In this document: positions 46,263 through 55,845 of the stretch, one piece after another
Layout of the letters: every line of letters begins with the position of its first letter
Position numbering within the stretch: position 1 is the stretch's first letter
NCBI RefSeq assembly: GCF_000381065.1
Contig: NZ_KB905848.1
Coordinates: 62,001-126,000, forward strand
DNA length: 64,000 nt
Source: Propionispira raffinosivorans DSM 20765
GTDB lineage: Bacteria; Bacillota; Negativicutes; Selenomonadales; Selenomonadaceae
Direction: 5' to 3'
The notes under the pieces: generated by a model
Told to the model about the DNA's origin: nothing
Seen by the model: only the letters and a program-made list of their open reading frames with translations
Database searches by the model: none
Translations under genes and position numbers: made by a program

Positions 46263-47549
46263 TTATAAATTATCATACAAATCTTCGGTTAATGTTAAAC
46301 TGCCCCGATACCCGGCATAGGTACGATTGAATATCAAGCGATCCGTAATTGGAAAAGAAATTACACTACACTGAATATCTTTTTGTAAACCTATTTCCCG
46401 TTCATTTGTACTACCGATTAATAACGTAATCTCTTCATTTTCAGCTAAAGCTTTTGCGATATGATATTGATCTGACTCAAATAAAACCTGTGGCGGCTTT
46501 GCATACTCAAGTGAGGTCAAACGATTTTTTATCCGCTCCTTATCCTCCTCACGAAACATCGGCTCGGTAATAATGGTTAAAAGCGGCGTAAAACTATAAT
46601 CATTTGCTAAATATCGCGTTAAACCGATTGCCATATTGGAATCACCCACAATCGCAAAACGCTTCCAGCTGAGTGCCCCGATTGCTGTTTCGAGATAATT
46701 ATAGACATACTCTTCTTCTTCGGCGATAACCGCTTCAACCCGCACTGGATCAAGTTTCAGCGCTGCTGCAACCTGCCTGATAAAGTCTGTCGTATCGGTC
46801 GCACCAATTGGCAGCCCTTCAATACGAAGGCTTGGCACAGCAAACTCGACTTCATATTGCTCAGCAGCATCCTTTAACAGCCAAGGGTTTACGATAATAT
46901 TTAACGCTGCGGCTCCAGAATTTTTAATTTCATCCATACCTTGATGCTGGGTAAAAAATGTATTGACCTCTAAACCCAGTTTATTTAAAATACGAGTCAA
47001 TTCTTCAAAGTTCCCACTCCAGAAAGGATCGTGATTGGGGATAATACCCAATAAATTCACTAGATTTTCCTGCTTGGTTCTTCCCTTTTCTACGATCTGG
47101 TCCAAAAAAACCTTGAAAACAGTTTCATAACCATAATCACTATTACCGGCAAATCCCGGTGTTTCTATCGCATAAATCGGATGACCTTTGGCGCGAAATT
47201 CATCAACAACACTTACAATATCATCACCAATAATTCCAGCCGTGCAGCCAGTCAATACAAAATAAGCTTTTGCATCAATGACCTCAATCGTTCCTTGAAT
47301 CGTACTGCGAAGTTTGTCCTCACCACCAAAGACGACTTCTTTTTCTAACATATTTGAAGAGGGAATCGACACACTCGATACAAAAAATGGTGTCTTACCT
47401 CCAGCCTGCCCCGACTCACCGGCACTTGTCTGCATGCAGCAGCCAGGTCCTGCATGAAAGATAGGACATGCCCTGTCAATGGCGCCTAATACTGCATTGA
47501 TTCCCCCAAGGACACAATTGCCTCTTGGATTTTCCGTTACTTTTGACAT
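46263..47549 (-). CDS. nitrogenase-like component 1 beta subunit, K2 (NifK-like)
   Basis: 428 residues. P-cluster-type cysteines are C12 (GNCVLGG), C37/C38 (HAGPGCC, doubled) and C102 (LTGCTAGIIGDD). It lacks the Tyr-rich helix of K1/K3 and instead has EEEEYVYNYLETAIG, so it is the most divergent of the three K subunits. The gene overlaps in spacing with D2 (11-nt gap) and is followed by D3 after 36 nt. The extra adjacent Cys at the second ligand is unusual. Confidence 0.9.
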   Translation of the reverse strand: MSKVTENPRGNCVLGGINAVLGAIDRACPIFHAGPGCCMQTSAGESGQAGGKTPFFVSSVSIPSSNMLEKEVVFGGEDKLRSTIQGTIEVIDAKAYFVLTGCTAGIIGDDIVSVVDEFRAKGHPIYAIETPGFAGNSDYGYETVFKVFLDQIVEKGRTKQENLVNLLGIIPNHDPFWSGNFEELTRILNKLGLEVNTFFTQHQGMDEIKNSGAAALNIIVNPWLLKDAAEQYEVEFAVPSLRIEGLPIGATDTTDFIRQVAAALKLDPVRVEAVIAEEEEYVYNYLETAIGALSWKRFAIVGDSNMAIGLTRYLANDYSFTPLLTIITEPMFREEDKERIKNRLTSLEYAKPPQVLFESDQYHIAKALAENEEITLLIGSTNEREIGLQKDIQCSVISFPITDRLIFNRTYAGYRGSLTLTEDLYDNL

Positions 47550-47560
47550 GGTTTAAACTC

Positions 47561-49000
47561 CTATCCTTCGATATATTTAAATGGATTTTCTGTGTACCAG
47601 TTTTCTCTATAAGGCAGTCTGGCATGTTTGGCAAGTTTCACATTGAATCCTGGATTATCTACCTGATCGGCAATTTTATTGCCCAAATACAAAATACCAT
47701 CATACCCCATCGTTGGTCGTTTCATATCTAAAACATGCGTAGTTGGAATACCAAGGCGTGCCGCCCAGGTTGGCACGCCAATAAATACATCGGGCTTCAA
47801 GCGTTTGACAAGATTAATCTGCTCAAATGGTTGCATATTGGCAATATCCACCACAAAATTCTTATGAATTCCATTTAAATATTCAATATCAATCTGCGCA
47901 TCAACATCATATGTAGGTGTTTCCAAACCAACCAGTTCCATGCCAAAGTCCTCTAATAAAGCCGCAGCCGCAAACGATCGTCCTGTACCACCGCAAATAA
48001 AAACTTTTTTACCTTGGAGCCGCTTTTTGATCTTAGCAATTTCCGGCAAAACCCGAGCATGCTCTTGTTCAATGATTTTTTCTGCTTCACTGGCTTTGCC
48101 AACAATTTTCGCGATGCCACGAAACCACTTATCGGTATTTCTTACACCAATTGGCATTACCGTATGAGAAAACGGAATATCATAAACATCGGCAAGTTCT
48201 TGCATAAACTCATCGGCAAAAACTTTACAAATGGAAGTTGACGCCACCGCTGCCGGTATTTTCTTTATTTTTTCTAGAGAACTGTAAAATGGTATATAAT
48301 TTGCTTCTACCCCCAATGTCGCCAGCATTCTTTCAATTTCCAGCTGGTCTTTATAACTTACGGTTGTTGGTGCAAATAAATTGATCAAATTTGGTATCTT
48401 TTCGGTTTTTTCTTTATTTAAAATATACTTTGCTATCGAAATAAAGGCCGCATCAAAACCAGATGCACAAACTTTTGATTTAAAGCCTTCACAATGAATC
48501 GGTATCAATAAGGCTTTATTCGTTTGTTGTAAATCTCGAATGACTGCATCAACATCATCACCAATAATGCCAGATGCACATGAGGTGAAAATAAAGATCA
48601 ATTTGGGATTATAACGTTCCCCGGCATAGACAATCGCTTCCTGAAGTTTTTTTTCACCCCCGAAAACAACATCATTTTGATCGATATTACTCACAATAAT
48701 CCGTGGATTTTTTATCAGTTTCACACCACGATGAGCCTGACCTACACGAAAACCATCGGTTGCCATTGTAGTACAACCTATGCAGCCTTGCGGCGAATGA
48801 GCAATAAACACGGAATCATCCAACGACATCAATGCTGCCATACTGTTAATCTGTTGGCATTGCAGTCCCTGTGCGAAACTGCGATCCGCCTTTTTCAAAC
48901 AACCCTTGTTAAAATCCTGTTCTAAATTTTGGCTGGTATCGCCTAAATCATTAAATGTATGGGGTCTGCTTTCACGAATCCCCGAATATATTTCACCCAC
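47561..49000 (-). CDS. nitrogenase-like component 1 alpha subunit, D2 (NifD-like), GTG start
   Basis: 479 residues from a GTG at 49000 with GGAGGAAG upstream. P-cluster-type cysteines are C48 (GLQCQQ), C73/C76 (GCIGC) and C141 (TSCASGIIGDD). Both cofactor ligand positions of NifD are filled: C258 (TSICKVFADEF, 19 residues before the next I-P) and H422 (GIPTTHVLDMKRPTMGYDG), which sits exactly 13 residues before the D-G pair as in NifD. It is therefore the most nitrogenase-like of the three D subunits at the active site. It follows the ABC ATPase gene after 78 nt. Confidence 0.92.
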   Translation of the reverse strand: MGEIYSGIRESRPHTFNDLGDTSQNLEQDFNKGCLKKADRSFAQGLQCQQINSMAALMSLDDSVFIAHSPQGCIGCTTMATDGFRVGQAHRGVKLIKNPRIIVSNIDQNDVVFGGEKKLQEAIVYAGERYNPKLIFIFTSCASGIIGDDVDAVIRDLQQTNKALLIPIHCEGFKSKVCASGFDAAFISIAKYILNKEKTEKIPNLINLFAPTTVSYKDQLEIERMLATLGVEANYIPFYSSLEKIKKIPAAVASTSICKVFADEFMQELADVYDIPFSHTVMPIGVRNTDKWFRGIAKIVGKASEAEKIIEQEHARVLPEIAKIKKRLQGKKVFICGGTGRSFAAAALLEDFGMELVGLETPTYDVDAQIDIEYLNGIHKNFVVDIANMQPFEQINLVKRLKPDVFIGVPTWAARLGIPTTHVLDMKRPTMGYDGILYLGNKIADQVDNPGFNVKLAKHARLPYRENWYTENPFKYIEG

Positions 49001-49078
49001 GCAGCTTCCTCCTCATTGAAAAGCTCATAACTCGGTTAGCTTAAAGCCACCCGACATCAGCCTATTTCATTCACGATA

Positions 49079-49834
49079 TTAAATATAATACATATTTTCT
49101 GCCGAAATAATCCGTGCCAAAAACTGTTTCGTTCGTTCTTCTTTGGGATGTCGGAAAATTTCTGCCGGAGTACCCGCTTCGACAATAAAACCACCATCCA
49201 TAAAGACAACTTTGCTCGCGACATCTTGCGCAAAAGACATTTCATGCGTGACAACAATCATCGTAATACCACGCTCAGCTACACTTTTTATAACCGCGAG
49301 TGTTTCACCAACCAGTTCAGGGTCCAGTGCTGAGGTTGGCTCATCAAATAAGATAACCTCAGGATCTAAGACCACAGCTCTGGCAATCCCAACACGCTGC
49401 TGCTGTCCCCCTGATAACTGGCATGGGTAGGCATCTTTTTTTGCCAATAACCCCACCCAAGCCAATGTATCTTCTGCTTTTTTTTTCGCATCCCCATATG
49501 GTACATGCCGTGCTGTAATCAGTCCTTCCATAACATTTTCTAAGGCTGTTTTATTATGAAACAAGCTATAATTTTGAAAAACGAACGCTGTTTTGCGTCT
49601 AATTTCCAAAATTTCTTTGCTTGAAGCTTTTTTCAAATCTACCGTTTGCTCACCAATTGTCAATGTACCGGCATCGGCTTTTTCCAAAAAATTAATGCAG
49701 CGCAGTAAAGTTGTTTTTCCTGAACCACTTGGTCCAAGTATTACAATGACATCGCCTTTGTTAACCTGAATAGAAACATCGTGTAATATCTCATTTTTCC
49801 CAAACGACTTTTTTGCATTTTTAATTTCGATCAT
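49079..49834 (-). CDS. polar amino acid-type ABC ATPase, system 2
   Basis: 251 residues. Walker [15 protein letters not shown], signature [15 protein letters not shown], Walker [15 protein letters not shown] and H-loop VTHEMSFA are intact and typical of GlnQ/TcyN-type importers. It overlaps the upstream permease gene by 4 nt and precedes D2, which places the transporter in the same operon as the D2K2 and D3K3 reductases. Confidence 0.93.
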   Translation of the reverse strand: MIEIKNAKKSFGKNEILHDVSIQVNKGDVIVILGPSGSGKTTLLRCINFLEKADAGTLTIGEQTVDLKKASSKEILEIRRKTAFVFQNYSLFHNKTALENVMEGLITARHVPYGDAKKKAEDTLAWVGLLAKKDAYPCQLSGGQQQRVGIARAVVLDPEVILFDEPTSALDPELVGETLAVIKSVAERGITMIVVTHEMSFAQDVASKVVFMDGGFIVEAGTPAEIFRHPKEERTKQFLARIISAENMYYI

Positions 49835-50538
49835 ACTAAATTCCTCCTGTATTTATCACCCCGTTTTTCAATACGCCTGGCAAATTTTTCGACAAGGATT
49901 GTAAAAATCCAATAAATCAAAGCAGCAGCGATATAGCCTTCAAAAAAAGCATATGTTTTTGAAGCTGGAATAACAGAACCTGCCAGCACTTCTGTTATTC
50001 CAATAACCATAACAATCGAAGAACCTTTAATGGTACCCACAATATTATTCGTCAGCATCGGCAATGCTACTGGAATAACCTGGGGAATAATAATCCGTCG
50101 CAACGTTTGCAGCCTCGTCAAGCCTACTGAATACCCTGCCTCATACTGCCCTTGGTCAACGGAGAAAAACGCACCTTTTATGGATTCTTCCATATAGCAG
50201 GTCGCATGCAGTGATAAAGCAAAAATACCAATCCAAATCGTATTAATGTCAGCCATGCTGATGCTTAAATGTAAAACCGCTGCAAAATTATTGAATGTAG
50301 CCATAAACAAAAGATGATAAATCATCAAGGCTACGACAAGCGGTATACCCTGATATAACGTAATCAAAAAAGCCAATAGCGGGGCGAAAAAGGGAATTCT
50401 ATAAACCCGAATTACAGCGATCAATATTCCCAAACATAAGCCAACCAATATTGGAATAAAGGTCAGTTCAAAGGTATTCGGCAGATACTCGATACCCGAT
50501 CGCACAGAGTCATAAAAATAAATAAAATTAAAACCCAT
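49831..50538 (-). CDS. polar amino acid-type ABC permease, system 2 (second)
   Basis: 235 residues with five membrane segments and the HisM/GlnP coupling loop [28 protein letters not shown]. It is encoded between permease 1 (9-nt gap) and the ATPase (4-nt overlap). The pair would form a heterodimeric channel. Confidence 0.9.
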   Translation of the reverse strand: MGFNFIYFYDSVRSGIEYLPNTFELTFIPILVGLCLGILIAVIRVYRIPFFAPLLAFLITLYQGIPLVVALMIYHLLFMATFNNFAAVLHLSISMADINTIWIGIFALSLHATCYMEESIKGAFFSVDQGQYEAGYSVGLTRLQTLRRIIIPQVIPVALPMLTNNIVGTIKGSSIVMVIGITEVLAGSVIPASKTYAFFEGYIAAALIYWIFTILVEKFARRIEKRGDKYRRNLV

Positions 50539-50547
50539 CGTATCTCC

Positions 50548-51234
50548 TTATCTGCCATAGGCTAATTTTTTATCTAAAAGATAAAACGCACCTTTGACCA
50601 GCAAACTGATAATAATAAAAAATATCGCAATAAAAACATACGCTTCTAATACATGTTTTGTAGCTGTCCCAATCGTTTTTGCTCTGCCCATAATGTCTAC
50701 AACACCAATTAAAAATGCCAATGATGTATTTTGAAACAACCCGATAAAGTCAGAGCCAAAACTCGGAACCGCTACCCGCACTGCCTGAGGCAGGATAATC
50801 CGCCGAAAAGCTTGAAATTGTGTCAATCCAACAGAGTAAGCCGCTTCCAGTTGTCCAGTCGGTATCGCTAAAATGGAGCACCTAAAGATTTCCGATAAAA
50901 AAGCTCCCTGATTGAGTATATATGTAATATATACAAAAATAATTTTATCCCAACGATTTACATTAATATTGAACAATTGCTGCATCACGATCGGAATCCC
51001 GTAAAAGACAACCAACAATTGAACCAACATTGGAGTACCACGCATAAAAGATACATAAATCCCCGCCACCTGATGAAGAATCGGTATTTTTTTTATCCGG
51101 ATCACGGCAACCAGCATAGCCAAAATGACACCAAACAACGTAGCATAAAAAACAATTTTAAAAGTAACCGGTAGATACGCTACAATTTGGGGTATATTTG
51201 TAAAAAACCTGTCCCAATCAAACAAATCCACCAT
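50548..51234 (-). CDS. polar amino acid-type ABC permease, system 2 (first)
   Basis: 228 residues, five membrane segments, loop EAAYSVGLTQFQAFRRIILPQAVRVAVP typical of the PAAT family (cystine/glutamine/histidine importers). Only 6 nt separate it from the binding-protein gene. Confidence 0.9.
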   Translation of the reverse strand: MVDLFDWDRFFTNIPQIVAYLPVTFKIVFYATLFGVILAMLVAVIRIKKIPILHQVAGIYVSFMRGTPMLVQLLVVFYGIPIVMQQLFNINVNRWDKIIFVYITYILNQGAFLSEIFRCSILAIPTGQLEAAYSVGLTQFQAFRRIILPQAVRVAVPSFGSDFIGLFQNTSLAFLIGVVDIMGRAKTIGTATKHVLEAYVFIAIFFIIISLLVKGAFYLLDKKLAYGR

Positions 51235-51240
51235 CGCTAT

Positions 51241-52056
51241 TTACTCACTTTCTGTGTAATTACCGCCAATTACTTTCGTAGAAATCTCAGCTAATTTACC
51301 TGATTCTTTTAATTTCTTCAAAGCTCCATCAATTGCCGTCTGCAATTCCGTATTACCTTTCGCAAACACAAAGTAAGTCTTGGATGTAGCAACAGGTTCC
51401 CCCACTTGTTTGAGAACAGACTGCCCGTTACCATATGCTTTATTGAATTTATCCGCATCACGTTTTGTTACAATGACTGCATCCCAGACCCCATTATTAA
51501 TGCCAACAACCGTTTCTTCATCGGTACTATTATCGGCATAAGCCAAAATGATTGGATTATCTTTGTGCGTTTCATTGAATTTTTCCAAAAGATACGTTGA
51601 ATTACTGCCAGTTGAAGTCTTGACCTTCTTACCCTGTAAATCACTTAAAGAATGAATCGTTTCATTTTTTGCCGCTACTGTAACATACGTTGTATACGTC
51701 GTATAGCTTTCTTGTCCGAATAAATATTTTTTCTGACGTTCTTCATTTGATTCATACTGATGTGCACCAATATCAATTTTGCCAGCATCTAATGAAATAA
51801 GCACATTCGCAAAATCATACGTTTGAAATTCAAATTTATACTGCGGCAATAATTCATTGACTGCCTTTAATACCTCATATTCATAACCACTTAAATTCCC
51901 GTCCTTATCTAAATAGCAATATGGTTCATAATTATTGCCTGTACCAACAATAATTGTCTTTACATTTGTATCACTATTGGTTGTGCCGCATGCCGTAAGC
52001 AGGACAATACTTACTAAACTCATCATTACTACGGTAATAATTTTGCTAATTTTCAT
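51241..52056 (-). CDS. cystine/amino acid-type ABC substrate-binding lipoprotein, system 2
   Basis: 271 residues from the ATG at 52056 (AGGTGGAA upstream); the frame is open further to 52308 but that stretch contains RNA element F and has no family similarity. A lipobox lies in VLLTACGTT. The bilobal SBP_bac_3 fold is visible: YEPYCYLDKDGNLSGYEYEVLKAV, DIGAHQYESNEERQKKYLF, DLQGKKVKTSTGSNS. It resembles TcyA/K-type sulfur amino acid binders. It is the first gene after the 52.4 kb promoter. Confidence 0.9.
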   Translation of the reverse strand: MKISKIITVVMMSLVSIVLLTACGTTNSDTNVKTIIVGTGNNYEPYCYLDKDGNLSGYEYEVLKAVNELLPQYKFEFQTYDFANVLISLDAGKIDIGAHQYESNEERQKKYLFGQESYTTYTTYVTVAAKNETIHSLSDLQGKKVKTSTGSNSTYLLEKFNETHKDNPIILAYADNSTDEETVVGINNGVWDAVIVTKRDADKFNKAYGNGQSVLKQVGEPVATSKTYFVFAKGNTELQTAIDGALKKLKESGKLAEISTKVIGGNYTESE

Positions 52057-52168
52057 AATTTCCACCTTTGACCTCTCAAAATTTATAATATAATTTCTTA
52101 TATTGCATATATAACAGCATGGTATTAAACCTACTACTATCATATAGTTAGCAATCGCTGGATTGGCA

Positions 52169-52239
52169 TAAAAAAAGAGGTTATAAAATATGCACAGTGC
52201 AAATTTTATAACCTCTAGTTTTCTAGTCAGTTGATAAAC
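52169..52239 (-). promoter_or_regulatory. RNA element F: antiterminator/terminator switch
   Basis: Minus strand: TTTATcAAC - TGA - hairpin CTAG-AAAA-CTAG - AG - GTTATAAA (one bulged C in P1). P1' is part of the terminator arm AGAGGTTATAAAAT, which pairs with ATTTTATAACCTCT (52176-52216) and is followed by T7. It lies in the leader of the operon that encodes transporter 2, D2K2 and D3K3. Confidence 0.82.
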
Positions 52240-52348
52240 GGTATGTAATTTCCAAACTATCTGTAAAGGATAAAATGTATAACATAAACCTACAGATATT
52301 TTCGTCAAAGCAATATCATACTCTGGTTATATGAATACTATGAATATC

Positions 52349-52420
52349 ATTCTAGTATTTATATGAAACTTTGTCAACTATATTTTTTAAAAATGCTAAT
52401 CATGTGTGATTAATATATTT
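52349..52420 (-). promoter_or_regulatory. promoter with AT-rich box before transporter 2
   Basis: Minus-strand TTGACA (52372-52377), 17-nt spacer, TAGAAT (52349-52354). Just upstream of the -35 is AATATATTAATCACACATGA (52397-52420 region), which matches the box after the 35.89 kb promoter at about 19 of 24 positions. Its position differs (upstream rather than downstream), which would fit activation here and another mode there. Confidence 0.68.
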
Positions 52421-52690
52421 TCAAAAACTTCCATAAATGACGATAGCACTAGATCAAATTGAACACGCACTGTCATTTTAAGGCATAAAAAAACGCCCCA
52501 CATTAAAATGAAGCGTCTATTTTGAAGAATTTACCTCTAAAATTTTAAACATATTAAGAAGATGCTTACTCACTATTCCATAGCAGCATACAACCACCCC
52601 GAATACATTCTACTATATATCCTTAAATCTTCCTGAGTTTTTTTATCCCCTGCAATCGTTCTACGACATCACGCAACGTAGATAATTTAA
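52418..52690. repeat. ~275-bp duplicated segment, copy 2
   Basis: Same orientation and order as 26361-26640: aminotransferase 3' end, stop codon and terminator, with scattered base changes. Similarity ends abruptly on both sides. The left end abuts the AT-rich box of the promoter for transporter 2. Confidence 0.92.
52623..52690 (-). pseudogene. 3'-terminal remnant of an aminotransferase gene
   Basis: The last 22 or so codons, KLSTLRDVVERLQGIKKLRKI then stop (given here as KLSTLRDVVERL and QGIKKLRKI), match the end of the intact aminotransferase at 26567 except for two substitutions. No 5' part exists: upstream sequence runs into the ATPase gene of transporter 1. Confidence 0.88.
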
Positions 52691-52732
52691 TAGCAATTTG
52701 TCGGTGTAAATTTATGAAAATTGCCTCTCCGT

Positions 52733-53494
52733 TTATATATTATATTCTTCTTGCGGTAGGATGCGACGGAGAAACGTTTTCGTGCGTTCTTCTTTGGGTC
52801 TGAGAAATATTTCTTTGGGCGGTCCTTCTTCAACAATCTTGCCATCTGCCATGAACACGACATTTGTCGCAACATCAGCAGCAAATTTCATTTCATGCGT
52901 CACAATAACCATTGTTTTTCCTTCTTTTGCCAGCTGTTTAATAACAGCCAATACTTCTCCCACAAGTTCAGGATCAAGGGCTGAAGTTGGTTCATCAAAC
53001 AAAATAACATCCGGTTCCACAGCAATTGCTCTGGCAATACCTACTCGTTGCTGCTGTCCACCAGAAAGTTGAGACGGATAAAAAGAAGCCCGATCCGCAA
53101 GTCCGACTTTTTCTAAAGCCTTCATGCCAATTTCAACTGCTTTTGTTTTCACAATTCCTCTACCCACAATGAGACCCGTCGTTACATTCTCTAAAGCTGT
53201 TTTATTTTGAAATAAATTATAATTTTGGAAAACAAATGCTGTTTTTTGGCGAATTTTGCCAATTTCTTTGGAAGACACTTTATGCATGTCAATAGATATG
53301 GTGTCGAATTCCATCTCGCCCTGATCGGCTCGTTCTAAAAAATTCATGCAACGCAGTAAAGTTGTTTTTCCCGAACCGCTCGGTCCCAAAACAACAACGA
53401 CATCACCTTTTTCGACCGTGATATCAACACCTTTTAAAACTTCTTCTTGTTTATATTTTTTATATATATTTTTTACTTTCAACATTTTATCCAC
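52733..53494 (-). CDS. polar amino acid-type ABC ATPase, system 1
   Basis: 253 residues, closely similar in layout to the ATPase of system 2: Walker [15 protein letters not shown], signature [15 protein letters not shown], Walker [16 protein letters not shown]-loop VTHEMKFA. It is the last gene of transporter operon 1 and is adjacent (next base) to the permease gene. Confidence 0.93.
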   Translation of the reverse strand: MDKMLKVKNIYKKYKQEEVLKGVDITVEKGDVVVVLGPSGSGKTTLLRCMNFLERADQGEMEFDTISIDMHKVSSKEIGKIRQKTAFVFQNYNLFQNKTALENVTTGLIVGRGIVKTKAVEIGMKALEKVGLADRASFYPSQLSGGQQQRVGIARAIAVEPDVILFDEPTSALDPELVGEVLAVIKQLAKEGKTMVIVTHEMKFAADVATNVVFMADGKIVEEGPPKEIFLRPKEERTKTFLRRILPQEEYNI

Positions 53495-54208
53495 CTACTT
53501 TTGTTTACTGAGACGATACCGTCCCATATGTGCTTCAGCAAAATGGAATAACACCTGTGCAATTGAACAGATGATAATATACCCCACAAAAACATCCAAA
53601 TAAGCCTCAATGTAATTGTACCCATAAGAAGCTGAAACTTTTGCCACTGCAGTCATATCTTTTACCGTCATCAAAAAAGCCAGTGATGTTCCTTTAATTA
53701 AATTCACCGTAAGATTACAAATATTCGGCATAGCAACAACCATTGCCTGTGGCAGTAAAATATGAATATATGCCTGCACCTTCGTTAATCCCGCACACTC
53801 GGCGGCTTCAAGCTGTCCTTTTTCAACACTACCAAACGCTGAACGCAGTACTTCGGATAAAAGCGCGATAATATTTAACGTAAATACAATATATGCATAA
53901 AAAATAGGGTCCCAGTCAAACACATTAATATCAAATGACCAGGCTTTCATCAGTGCGTTAAGCAGACTTGGCAACAAACTATAAATCATGAGAATCTGCA
54001 ATACGATCGGTGTACCTCGAACAAAAGTGACATAAGCACTCACAGGCACCTTCCAAAGGTTCTTGCCTTTTTGCAAGCGAATAAGAGCGATCACGAAAGC
54101 GAAAGGGGCTGCCGCCAAAAGAGGTATAATGGTAAGTTTAAGCGTAGTTGGCACAGCTGCCAAAACAATATAAAATGTATCGATTAAAAATTTATAATTG
54201 ATTTCCAT
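53495..54208 (-). CDS. polar amino acid-type ABC permease, system 1 (second)
   Basis: 237 residues, five membrane segments, coupling loop EAAECAGLTKVQAYIHILLPQAMVVAMP of the HisM/TcyL type. Adjacent to the ATPase gene and 17 nt downstream of the other permease gene. Confidence 0.9.
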   Translation of the reverse strand: MEINYKFLIDTFYIVLAAVPTTLKLTIIPLLAAAPFAFVIALIRLQKGKNLWKVPVSAYVTFVRGTPIVLQILMIYSLLPSLLNALMKAWSFDINVFDWDPIFYAYIVFTLNIIALLSEVLRSAFGSVEKGQLEAAECAGLTKVQAYIHILLPQAMVVAMPNICNLTVNLIKGTSLAFLMTVKDMTAVAKVSASYGYNYIEAYLDVFVGYIIICSIAQVLFHFAEAHMGRYRLSKQK

Positions 54209-54225
54209 TGCCTATTCCTCCCTTG

Positions 54226-54924
54226 TCAAGCTGCCTGTTTATGCCGAGAAAATCTTTGTTCAATCCAAAGGAATAGTTTTTCCATACCAATGGTAAGAAT
54301 CAGATAAATCAATGCCAAAGCCAAATATGTTTCCATTGCATAGGCACCATAATTCATTGATACAATAAGCTGCCCCTTACCGATAAGATCAATAAACCCG
54401 ATGGTATAGGCTAACGAGCCATCCTTCATTAAACTAATGACCGAGTTGCCAAAATTCGGCAAAGCTACGACGGTCGCCTGGGGTAAAACAATATGAAAAA
54501 ACGCCTGCCACGGACTAAGACCAATACTAACAGCTGCTTCATATTGTCCGTGATCAATCGCTTCATATGCAGACCGCATAACCTCAGAAACAGGTGCAGC
54601 AAAAAGAAAGGTGAAGCTTATAATTACAAAAAACAATTTGTCATAATCATTGATATTCGTATCTAATACTTCCAAACAAAATTTTGGTAAACCGTAAAAC
54701 ACAATAAACAAAAGTATGATCGGCGGCGTGCAGCGAATGATATACGTATAAGCTTGTGCCAATCGCCGAAAAAGCTGGTAAGAACCCTCTTTCGCCCAAG
54801 CCAATAACCCGCCAGCAATGGAACCGAAAAAAATCGTTCCCACTACCACAGCAAGCGTTGCTGACAAAAAGGGCAGCAATATTGGAAAAACATCAACTAA
54901 AAATTGTAGAGAAAATGGACGCAT
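54226..54924 (-). CDS. polar amino acid-type ABC permease, system 1 (first)
   Basis: 232 residues, five membrane segments, coupling loop EAAVSIGLSPWQAFFHIVLPQATVVALP. Encoded 22 nt downstream of the binding-protein gene. Confidence 0.9.
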   Translation of the reverse strand: MRPFSLQFLVDVFPILLPFLSATLAVVVGTIFFGSIAGGLLAWAKEGSYQLFRRLAQAYTYIIRCTPPIILLFIVFYGLPKFCLEVLDTNINDYDKLFFVIISFTFLFAAPVSEVMRSAYEAIDHGQYEAAVSIGLSPWQAFFHIVLPQATVVALPNFGNSVISLMKDGSLAYTIGFIDLIGKGQLIVSMNYGAYAMETYLALALIYLILTIGMEKLFLWIEQRFSRHKQAA

Positions 54925-54946
54925 AGGGATTCTCTCCTTTAAGCAA

Positions 54947-55810
54947 TCAGTCTTTTACATATTGGAAAAGATCTTCACCAAAATATTTATTTTCGAGTTC
55001 CTTAATCTTCCCACTATCTTTTAATTGTTGAATTGCTTTATCATAATCATCAGCCAATTGCTGATTCTTTTTATTGAAAACTGGATAGGTTGGAATCGCT
55101 TTATATCTTACAAATGAAAGTTTATCCGCTAAATTGTGGTAAGAACCGGTTTCTTTTTCCACATTGCTTTTGTAACTAAGTTCAATATCAATATAAGCAT
55201 CATAACGACCTTCTAAAACCCAGGTATATGCATCAGCAACCGTAAAAGCTTCCGAAGAAACCAACCTAATTGGCGTATCCGCATGCGTTTTATTAAAAGC
55301 TTCAATAACATTATATTGAGCATTTTGTGGTGCAATCGGTACTAGCTTGCCACTAAACTTGGCAAAGGATTCAATATCCTTAATCTGATCGGCATTGTCT
55401 TTACGATATACTAAACCGATAACACTTGCGCCCACTGGCTCTTTCGGGAAAATGAATTTTTCCTTACGAGCTTCGGTGAGCCATGCACCTTTTGTACCCA
55501 AATCGTATTTTCCCGACTCAACGCCAATTAAAAGATCATCATCTGAGGTTGGCACAAATTCAAATTTATACTGTGGCAAAAGTTTTTGTACTTCTTGTAA
55601 TACAGCAACTTCGAAGCCGTCGGATTCACCCTTATCATTCACAAAATCATAAGGTACATAAGCTTGTGTATGGGCAATACGAACAACTTTAGGTCCACCC
55701 TCGGCTGCACCGGAAGATTTATCAACTGTCTTGTTTGCACCGCCGCAGCCAGCTAACCCCAAAGCAAGACCAGCTATAATAAATAACCCAAAAACGTTTT
55801 TCAATTTCAT
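54947..55810 (-). CDS. cystine/amino acid-type ABC substrate-binding lipoprotein, system 1
   Basis: 287 residues from the ATG at 55810 (AAGGAG well placed). Lipobox LGLAGCGGA. SBP_bac_3 fold: YVPYDFVNDKGESDGFEVAVLQEV, LGTKGAWLTEARKEKFIFP, VLEGRYDAYIDIE. It shares with the system 2 binder the core LLPQYKFEF and the FNKTH/FNETH segment, so the two transporters are paralogues. It lies 35 nt downstream of the UroD-like gene in the same operon. Confidence 0.9.
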   Translation of the reverse strand: MKLKNVFGLFIIAGLALGLAGCGGANKTVDKSSGAAEGGPKVVRIAHTQAYVPYDFVNDKGESDGFEVAVLQEVQKLLPQYKFEFVPTSDDDLLIGVESGKYDLGTKGAWLTEARKEKFIFPKEPVGASVIGLVYRKDNADQIKDIESFAKFSGKLVPIAPQNAQYNVIEAFNKTHADTPIRLVSSEAFTVADAYTWVLEGRYDAYIDIELSYKSNVEKETGSYHNLADKLSFVRYKAIPTYPVFNKKNQQLADDYDKAIQQLKDSGKIKELENKYFGEDLFQYVKD

Positions 55811-55845
55811 AATTTCCATCTCCTTACAACTTTTATCAAATAAAT

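Noticed and set aside
49001..49078. An RNA element before D2
   Set aside because: A GGCTGA sequence and a small imperfect hairpin occur, but there is no terminator and no P1/P1' pairing of the same plan.
52057..52308. N-terminal extension of the transporter 2 binding protein to 52308
   Set aside because: The extension lies over RNA element F and has no family similarity, while the ATG at 52056 has a good ribosome site and starts a lipoprotein signal.
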